Assembly (NCBI GenBank): GCA_002172675.1
Contig: NETF01000165.1
Location: 100,623 to 149,475 of the forward strand
DNA length: 48,853 bases
Source: an unicellular cyanobacterium SU3
GTDB taxonomy: Bacteria > Cyanobacteriota > Cyanobacteriia > Cyanobacteriales > Microcystaceae
Reading direction: 5' to 3'
Within the stretch, counting starts at the first letter, position 1; each line of letters begins with the position of its first letter. The position numbers were made by a program, and so were the translations under genes. The notes beneath the pieces were generated by a model, which worked only from the letters and a program-made list of their open reading frames with translations, was not told where the DNA came from and made no database searches. Shown piece by piece: positions 43,020 to 48,853 of this stretch.

Positions 43020-44987
43020 TTAGGATACAACCGTTCCAGTCAGAGGAGAACTAGCGATCGCATAATCTTTAATGGGTATCCGTCCACTTAAATAAGCCAA
43101 TCTTCCGGCCACCGTAGCCATTCCCATTGCTTTGGCCATCAACACCGGATTTTTAGCTAAAGCGATCGCACTATTAATTAATATGGCATCAGCCCCCATT
43201 TCCATCGCTTGGGAGGCTTCGCTAGGGGTTCCGATCCCTGCATCAACGACTACAGGAATATTCGCTTCTTTGATAATAATCTCAATGTTAGCTTGAGTGC
43301 GAATCCCTTGACCTGAACCAATGGGCGATCCTAAAGGCATCACTGTGGCGCAACCTACCTCTTCTAAGCGTTTAGCTAACATGGGATCAGCATTAATATA
43401 AGGTAAGACTGCAAACCCTTCTTTGACTAATATTTCGGCGGCTTCTAGGGTTCCGATGGGATCGGGTAATAAGTATTTTGTATCAGGAATGACTTCTAAT
43501 TTAACAAAGTTATTGTCTTCTTGACCGAGTAATTTAGCCATTTCTCGCCCTAACCTCGCCACCCTAACCGCTTCCTCTGCGGTTTTACACCCTGCGGTAT
43601 TGGGTAACATCCAAATTTTACCCCAGTCTAATGCCTCAGCTAACCCTTCATGGCCAGGGGCGTTAGTTTGTACCCGCCTCACTGCTACGGTAACGATTTG
43701 ACACTCACTGGCGGTAACACTTTGTTGCATGATCGCGATACTTGGATATTTCCCTGTTCCTGTCATTAACCGTGACTGAAACTTGCGGCCAGCAATAATT
43801 AATTCATCTTCAGACGATAAACTAGGGGTTCCGTTATGGCCATTGATGGCTTTGGGAACAGGATAATGGTTAAATGGGGTCATAGGGGCAGGAGGAGGAG
43901 AGGGTTGAGTGTGAAAGCGATCGCCTTTAAACGGTTCTAATAGCGGATCGCTGTTTTGATTAATCACTAAGTCTGCAATGAGAGAAGCGGTAACTGGTGC
44001 TAGTAAAATGCCGTTACGATAATGACCGGTAGCTAAAATCAGATTATTGCAACCATAGTGACCTAATATCGGTAATTCATCGGGAGTTCCCGGACGATAA
44101 CCCCACCAAAATTCCTCTATTTCCCAGTTAGCGACATCGGGATATAATCTTGTTGCCCGTTTAATTAAGGTTTCTATGCCTTGGGGAGTGTTATGGGGAG
44201 TCCAACCCACCTCTTCAGAGGTCGCACCAATGATTAAACGTCCATTCTGACGGGGGACTAAGTAAGTTTGGGGACCGTATACAACCCGTTGTAGGGGGTA
44301 GGGTTCATTGGGGGTTTCAGGCATCTTCACAGCTAACATTTGCCCTTTCACAGGTCGTATCGGAAGGGGTAAAATTTGACTCGCCCATGAACCACTGGCA
44401 ATAATGTAGGTTTTGCCTTCTAATTCTCCTTGATTGGTTAAAATACTGGTAATTTTGCCCTGTTTTTGTTGTAAGGTTTTAACTGTTACACCATCTCTAA
44501 CGTTAACCCCTAATTGTTGGGCTGCTTTGTATAATGCTTGCATCACCTGACGGTTATCCACTTGTCCGTCTTCGGGGTACCACCATCCTCCAACCACATC
44601 ATCCCCTAACCCTGTTTGGTAGAGACGAATAGCTGTTTTATCTAACCACTGACCTTGATTATTGTTGCGAATCTCAGCAGAAGGGAGATCATACATTGGG
44701 GCAAGGATCCCACAAGGATTATAACCGAGATCCAAGCCAGTTAGGTCTTGTAATTTCCGTATCCATTCAGGATATAACCAGCGAGACTTTAAACATAAAT
44801 CCAGTAATGGACCAGGGGGTAATTCTTCGGTGTGGGGGGCTAACATTCCGGCTGCAGCCATTGAAGCGGTTTGAGGAAAGTTGCGGTTACAAACCGTAAC
44901 CGATGCGCCTCGCAGCTTTAAGTCGACTGCGATCGCCATTCCAATGATACCACCGCCAATTATAACAATATCGTTTGTTGCGTTCAT
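43020..44987 (-). CDS. thiO-thiG: Fused glycine oxidase ThiO and thiazole synthase ThiG
   Basis: 655 residues. The first about 375 are an FAD-dependent glycine oxidase: [20 protein letters not shown]-type [19 protein letters not shown] and the C-terminal [13 protein letters not shown], making iminoglycine for thiamine. The last about 260 (from [14 protein letters not shown]) are the TIM-barrel ThiG, with the catalytic Lys in NFVKLEVI and the phosphate site [11 protein letters not shown] and [12 protein letters not shown]. Fusion channels the unstable imine to thiazole formation and is known in cyanobacteria. The other thi genes are not in view. Confidence 0.95.
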   Translation of the reverse strand: MNATNDIVIIGGGIIGMAIAVDLKLRGASVTVCNRNFPQTASMAAAGMLAPHTEELPPGPLLDLCLKSRWLYPEWIRKLQDLTGLDLGYNPCGILAPMYDLPSAEIRNNNQGQWLDKTAIRLYQTGLGDDVVGGWWYPEDGQVDNRQVMQALYKAAQQLGVNVRDGVTVKTLQQKQGKITSILTNQGELEGKTYIIASGSWASQILPLPIRPVKGQMLAVKMPETPNEPYPLQRVVYGPQTYLVPRQNGRLIIGATSEEVGWTPHNTPQGIETLIKRATRLYPDVANWEIEEFWWGYRPGTPDELPILGHYGCNNLILATGHYRNGILLAPVTASLIADLVINQNSDPLLEPFKGDRFHTQPSPPPAPMTPFNHYPVPKAINGHNGTPSLSSEDELIIAGRKFQSRLMTGTGKYPSIAIMQQSVTASECQIVTVAVRRVQTNAPGHEGLAEALDWGKIWMLPNTAGCKTAEEAVRVARLGREMAKLLGQEDNNFVKLEVIPDTKYLLPDPIGTLEAAEILVKEGFAVLPYINADPMLAKRLEEVGCATVMPLGSPIGSGQGIRTQANIEIIIKEANIPVVVDAGIGTPSEASQAMEMGADAILINSAIALAKNPVLMAKAMGMATVAGRLAYLSGRIPIKDYAIASSPLTGTVVS

Positions 44988-45272
44988 AATTACTTATCAG
45001 TATTATTACCCCACTCTTTTTACCTTACCTTGTTTGGGAAGTATTTTAAGAGCGATCGCTACTTTCAATTTGGAAATTTTCTTTAAGATTATCTTATCTC
45101 TTTATTATTTCTTTTAGAAACAGTGTCTGAGAAAAGAGAACAGAGAGATTACAATGGATATTGGGGCTAAAATTTCAGTATGGAAAACCTTTTAGTCTTA
45201 TTTCGATCTTTTCTTTCCTCTACTAAGTCTCCCCACTACTTAACGAAGTTACACTCTAAGACTAGGAAATTT

Positions 45273-46682
45273 ATGATAGCGACACCAACCAAAACGCCTC
45301 ACACGGGACAAGATTACTTACCAACAAACAGAGCAGACTTAAGCAAGCGATCGCCGAATCAGTCTTTATTACCCCTAACCGCTAACATCAACGATCAAGA
45401 TCACCTAGAAATTGGCGGTTGTGATCTTCAGACCTTAGTTGAACAGTTTGGTTCCCCTCTGTACGTCCTTGATGAAACAACCCTGAGAACCGCTTGTGGT
45501 CAATATCGAGACTACTTTAAAACCTACTATCAAGGAGAGTCCCAAGTTATTTACGCCTCAAAAGCTTGGAGTTGTTTAGCCGTGGTTGGCGTGATCGCTA
45601 CAGAAAATTTAGGCTTTGACGTGGTGTCTGGGGGAGAACTTTATACGACACAGAAATCTCTAACACAACTAGGCTATTCTAGTCAAGAAATTGCCGAAAA
45701 AATTTACTTTCACGGTAATAATAAATCCGAAGCGGAACTAATTGAAGCGATCAAAGTCGGATGTACTATCATCGTTGATAACTGGTTAGAACTCGAAACC
45801 TTAGTACAACTGGGTCAAACCGTTCCAATCCTAATTAGACTTACTCCAGGGATTGAATGTCATACCCACGAATACATTCGCACAGGCCATTTAGACAGTA
45901 AATTTGGTTTTGACCCCAACCAATTAGAAGCCGTTTTCACCTATATCAAAGAACATAAAACCCTTGATTGTCGGGGATTACACGCCCATATTGGGTCTCA
46001 AATCTTTGAAAGACAACCCCACCAAGACCTAGCCGGGGTGTTAGTCGAATGGCTGAAAATAGGAAAAGAATATGGACTGAACCTATCACAAGTAAACATC
46101 GGTGGAGGACTGGGAATTTGCTATACAGAACAAGACGATCCCCCCAGTATTGAAGAGTGGGTCAAAGCCGTCAGTGAAGCGGTGATGAAAGCTTGTCAAC
46201 GCTGTGAAATCGACCTACCTAAATTGATCGCAGAACCCGGGCGATCGCTCATTGGCTCAGCTTGTGTGACAGCGTATACCGTAGGCAGTCGCAAAAAAAT
46301 TCCTGAACTCCGAACCTATATCGCCGTTGATGGAGGAATGTCTGATAATCCGCGTCCCATTACCTACCAATCCTTATATCGGGTAGCCCTAGCCAACCGA
46401 ATGTCCGACGAAATCAGCGAAACCGTCACCATTGCTGGAAAACACTGTGAATCTGGCGACATTGTTATCAAAGATGCTCAGTTGCCTCAAACTCATCCAG
46501 GGGATATTCTAGTAATCATGGGGACTGGGGCTTATAACTATAGTATGGCTTCAAACTATAATCGTCTGCCCCGGCCAGCAGCCGTTATTGTCAATCAAGG
46601 AGAAGCCAACTTGATTGTCAAACGGGAAACTTACGACGATCTGATTCAACAAGATTGTTTACCCGAAAGGCTTCTTCGTTAA
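45273..46682 (+). CDS. lysA: Diaminopimelate decarboxylase
   Basis: 469 residues from ATG 45273, which is preceded by AGGAAA; an in-frame ATG at 45180 would add 31 residues with no ribosome-binding site. PLP enzyme of fold III that makes L-lysine from meso-diaminopimelate. The PLP lysine is in VIYASKAW; HIGSQIF, GGGLGICY and AEPGRSLIG are the cofactor and substrate motifs; MGTGAYNYSMASNYNR is the C-terminal signature. First gene of the run lysA-cdaA-uppS. Confidence 0.95.
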   Translation: MIATPTKTPHTGQDYLPTNRADLSKRSPNQSLLPLTANINDQDHLEIGGCDLQTLVEQFGSPLYVLDETTLRTACGQYRDYFKTYYQGESQVIYASKAWSCLAVVGVIATENLGFDVVSGGELYTTQKSLTQLGYSSQEIAEKIYFHGNNKSEAELIEAIKVGCTIIVDNWLELETLVQLGQTVPILIRLTPGIECHTHEYIRTGHLDSKFGFDPNQLEAVFTYIKEHKTLDCRGLHAHIGSQIFERQPHQDLAGVLVEWLKIGKEYGLNLSQVNIGGGLGICYTEQDDPPSIEEWVKAVSEAVMKACQRCEIDLPKLIAEPGRSLIGSACVTAYTVGSRKKIPELRTYIAVDGGMSDNPRPITYQSLYRVALANRMSDEISETVTIAGKHCESGDIVIKDAQLPQTHPGDILVIMGTGAYNYSMASNYNRLPRPAAVIVNQGEANLIVKRETYDDLIQQDCLPERLLR

Positions 46683-46726
46683 ATCCCCTTATTCTCATCC
46701 CTTTTTGTTCTCATTGAGCATTTATC

Positions 46727-47668
46727 TTGTCATCCTACTTCCTGTCAAGTCAGCCTCCTGAGCAACAATGGCTAGGTCCGGACCTGATTCCAGAGCCACT
46801 TTATAAAAGCATTGATATTGGTTTAGTCTTGTTATTAACCTATTTGATGCTTCTGGCCATTGGAGAGCGTCGAACCTTATACATGGTTCGCGGGCTAATT
46901 ATTCTCATGTTAGCAGCAGTGATCAGTGAAAAGTTTCAATTGACACTGCTAAGTTTTGTCATAGAAAAATTAGTCCTAGGGGCTGCCGTAGCGATGGCGG
47001 TGATTTTCCAAGGAGAATTTCGACGCTTTCTAGAATTATTAGGACAAGGTAAAGTTCTACAATTTTTCCAACGAAAACCTAGCGCATCCAAACCTAATAA
47101 CGTAGTGGATGAACTGGTAGAAGCGGTTAGAGAATTGTCCCAAAACCGTACAGGAGCATTGATTGTTGTTGAAACCACTGGCCCAATTGATATGAGGGTA
47201 TTTGTTGATCAAGGGGTTCCCATTGATGGAGAAATTTCTAAAGCCCTCTTACAAACTATTTTTCAGCCAAAAACCTTACTTCATGATGGAGCCGTTTTTA
47301 TTCGAGGTTCTCGCATTATCTCGGCCGGCGTTATTCTACCCCTCTCCGATAAAACTTTCTCCCGTCAGTTAGGAACCCGACATCGGGCTGCTATGGGCAT
47401 TACAGAAATTGTCGATCAATGCCTATGTATCATTGTCTCCGAAGAAACTGGCTCCATTTCCCTTGCTGAAAAAGGAGTTTTGGATCGTCCCCTAACTAGC
47501 AGTAAACTAAAAGAGCTACTCGACAAAAAATTTGCCTTACTCGTTAAGGGAGAGTCCGTAGCACCTGGATGGGGTCTTCTCAGTCGTCTCATCGGCCCAA
47601 AGGGAAGACGCTTTATACAAACAACCTTTCGTACTTTGTCATCGAACTCATCAGAAGAGAAGAAATGA
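46727..47668 (+). CDS. cdaA: Diadenylate cyclase CdaA (membrane)
   Basis: 313 residues. Makes cyclic di-AMP from two ATP. Three membrane helices (about 28-98) are followed by the DAC domain with [11 protein letters not shown] (DGA) and [11 protein letters not shown] (RHR). The start is a TTG at 46727; in-frame ATG codons come only far inside and a stop lies four codons upstream, so TTG is the likely start. The last four bases ATGA overlap the start of uppS. c-di-AMP is linked to osmotic and cell-wall control. Confidence 0.9.
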   Translation: MSSYFLSSQPPEQQWLGPDLIPEPLYKSIDIGLVLLLTYLMLLAIGERRTLYMVRGLIILMLAAVISEKFQLTLLSFVIEKLVLGAAVAMAVIFQGEFRRFLELLGQGKVLQFFQRKPSASKPNNVVDELVEAVRELSQNRTGALIVVETTGPIDMRVFVDQGVPIDGEISKALLQTIFQPKTLLHDGAVFIRGSRIISAGVILPLSDKTFSRQLGTRHRAAMGITEIVDQCLCIIVSEETGSISLAEKGVLDRPLTSSKLKELLDKKFALLVKGESVAPGWGLLSRLIGPKGRRFIQTTFRTLSSNSSEEKK

Positions 47669-48426
47669 CCGTTAAGCAGCCTATTGTGTTAAAGGACTTA
47701 CCAAGCGATCTCGATCAAACCCGTCTTCCCCAACATATCGCCGTCATTATGGACGGCAATGGCCGTTGGGCTAAACGCCGTGGACTACCTCGCATCATGG
47801 GGCATCAAAAGGGGGTCGATACCCTCAAAGATTTACTCCGTTGTTGTCGAGATTGGGGGATTCCTGCTTTGACAGCGTACGCCTTTTCTACAGAAAATTG
47901 GGGACGACCCCTTGAAGAGGTGGAATTTTTAATGACCCTCTTTGAACGGGTTCTGCGTCGCGAAGTTCAAGAGATGATGGCTGAAAATGTGAGAATTCGT
48001 TTCGTTGGGGATTTAGATGTTTTGCCCCCTTCTCTACAGTTAGAAATCTCTCGTTCTATGAAAGATACGGAAAATAATACAGGGGTTCAATTTACTGTGG
48101 CAACTAATTACGGTGGCCGTCAAGAAATTGTTCAAAGTTGTCGGGCGATCGCACAACAAGTTAAACAAGGTTTGCTTAAGTTAGATGATATTAACGAACA
48201 TTTATTTGAAAATTTCTTATATACCAAAGGCATACCCGACCCTGATCTTTTAATTCGTACCAGTGGAGAAATGCGTCTTAGTAATTTCTTGTTGTGGCAG
48301 TTAGCTTATGCAGAAATTTATGTTACTCAAACCCTGTGGCCTGATTTTGATCGTCACATTCTTCACGAAGCTTTATTAAGTTATCAGCAGCGAGAACGAC
48401 GGTTTGGTAAGGTGAGCAAGACTTAA
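47665..48426 (+). CDS. uppS: Isoprenyl (undecaprenyl) diphosphate synthase
   Basis: 253 residues from ATG 47665, within the ATGA overlap with cdaA. Adds isopentenyl units to give the long cis-polyprenyl carrier for peptidoglycan and surface glycans. Landmarks: [17 protein letters not shown] with the catalytic Asp, FSTENWGRP, and the C-terminal [20 protein letters not shown]. The polyprenyl-phosphate carrier serves the GtrB-like and GT-C enzymes in this window. Confidence 0.95.
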   Translation: MTVKQPIVLKDLPSDLDQTRLPQHIAVIMDGNGRWAKRRGLPRIMGHQKGVDTLKDLLRCCRDWGIPALTAYAFSTENWGRPLEEVEFLMTLFERVLRREVQEMMAENVRIRFVGDLDVLPPSLQLEISRSMKDTENNTGVQFTVATNYGGRQEIVQSCRAIAQQVKQGLLKLDDINEHLFENFLYTKGIPDPDLLIRTSGEMRLSNFLLWQLAYAEIYVTQTLWPDFDRHILHEALLSYQQRERRFGKVSKT

Positions 48427-48437
48427 CTTGTTTATTG

Positions 48438-48469
48438 CTGGGTTTTGTTACCTCAACTCAACCTACAAT
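48438..48469. repeat. GGGTT..AACTCAACC-type dispersed repeat
   Basis: TGCTGGGTTTTGTTACCTC followed by AACTCAACCTACA resembles the GGGTTtCgTTnn..AACCCAACCTAC repeats common between cyanobacterial genes. Only this copy is in the window; assignment is weak. Confidence 0.4.
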
Positions 48470-48486
48470 ATTATGCTCACTACCTT

Positions 48487-48636
48487 TTAGTAATATGAAA
48501 AATTGACTTCTGGATTATATTTGTATCGGATAGCTTCTTCACTGGCTTCATCTATTACTTCTAAGTTTCCAGATTCATGTAAGTAATAAACATCTTGTTG
48601 ATAACATTCGGCTATTGTCAGCATCATATTAGACAT
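48487..48636 (-). CDS. Small hypothetical protein, 49 residues
   Basis: Frame from ATG 48634-48636 to TAA 48487-48489, reading MSNMMLTIAECYQQDVYYLH then ESGNLEVIDEASEEAIRYKY. A GGAG stands directly before the first ATG and nine bases before the second (MMLTIA), which may be the real start. Acidic with a helical look; not recognised. Short length makes the call uncertain. Confidence 0.4.
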   Translation of the reverse strand: MSNMMLTIAECYQQDVYYLHESGNLEVIDEASEEAIRYKYNPEVNFSYY

Positions 48637-48715
48637 CTCCAAGAATCCATAACCCAGTTACAGCAATGAAAACAGGCAGATTAAACTTGAAGTCAAAATT
48701 AGCCTTCAGAACGAA

Positions 48716-48853
48716 TTAATAAGGGGTTGAAGGAATTAACTCTAATTTGGACATAAAACTATGGCTCATTATAACGTCAATTACCTCTCCAGATTGGGAG
48801 GATTCTATTATTTTCAAAATCAAGGAACTAATTCTCAACCGAACTAATCCACA
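48716..48853 (-). CDS. Partial reading frame entering from the right edge
   Basis: Open from the window edge to TAA 48716-48718 on the minus strand (45 codons), reading VRLRISSLILKIIESSQSGE and MSHSFMSKLELIPSTPY. It could be the end of a gene beyond the window. Not recognised; it may be chance. Confidence 0.3.
   Translation of the reverse strand, partial: CGLVRLRISSLILKIIESSQSGEVIDVIMSHSFMSKLELIPSTPY

Noticed and set aside
47569-47664. Extended uppS start within cdaA
   Set aside because: The extra 32 residues are cdaA sequence in another frame; the ATGA overlap start fits the family.

Overview
The window looks like chromosome of a unicellular, low-GC cyanobacterium, probably of the Cyanothece/Crocosphaera type. 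Evidence: a photosystem I gene (psaK), an AcsF-type chlorophyll cyclase, a bilin-forming heme oxygenase, a complete bidirectional Hox hydrogenase operon, a ThiO-ThiG fusion, a DUF4327 protein and many HIP1 octamers (GCGATCGC). The species assignment is inference from gene content, not from a search.

Layout. Positions 1-12844 (+ strand) are a surface-polysaccharide locus: a large two-domain GT2 glycosyltransferase entering from the left edge, a lipoprotein and a polytopic membrane protein that share an unnamed C-terminal domain, a GtrB-like GT2, a methyltransferase, a bifunctional GT-A/GT-B glycosyltransferase and a sulfotransferase-like protein. Decayed genes lie between them: a fragmentary copy of the GtrB-like gene, a second GT2 pseudogene and the remnant of a sugar epimerase. 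Positions 12907-22581 are mixed: thrB, a tiny DnaJ-type zinc-knuckle protein, a RusA-like nuclease coupled to a PD-(D/E)XK/HEPN-like protein, the arginine dihydrolase ArgZ/AgrE, a HicBA pair with a short toxin, an EcfT/CbiQ protein, an unusual PLD lipoprotein with an EF-hand loop and ComEA-like HhH tail, a SnoaL-like protein and a CYP110-like P450.

Positions 22764-37758 group oxygen-sensitive or low-oxygen metabolism: acsF, an operon yjbQ-hoxW-menC, the operon hoxEFUYH, a catalase-fold protein divergent from ho2, and hemN. In Synechocystis chlAII, ho2 and hemN form one low-oxygen operon; here acsF is on the other side of the hydrogenase genes. Three Uma2-family genes (one a pseudogene) are scattered in this part.

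Positions 37949-48853 are mostly housekeeping: a GT-C membrane glycosyltransferase, lepA, tRNA-Ser(GCU), psaK, DUF4327, thiO-thiG, and the cell-envelope run lysA-cdaA-uppS, in which cdaA and uppS overlap by four bases. Two small or partial reading frames close the window on the minus strand.

The points most worth a second look are the RusA + nuclease/HEPN pair (whose first gene starts inside a dispersed palindromic repeat), the shared 'GWA' domain of the polysaccharide locus, the Ca-loop/HhH PLD lipoprotein, and the gathering of low-oxygen genes around hox. No CRISPR array, complete insertion sequence, prophage or rRNA gene was seen.
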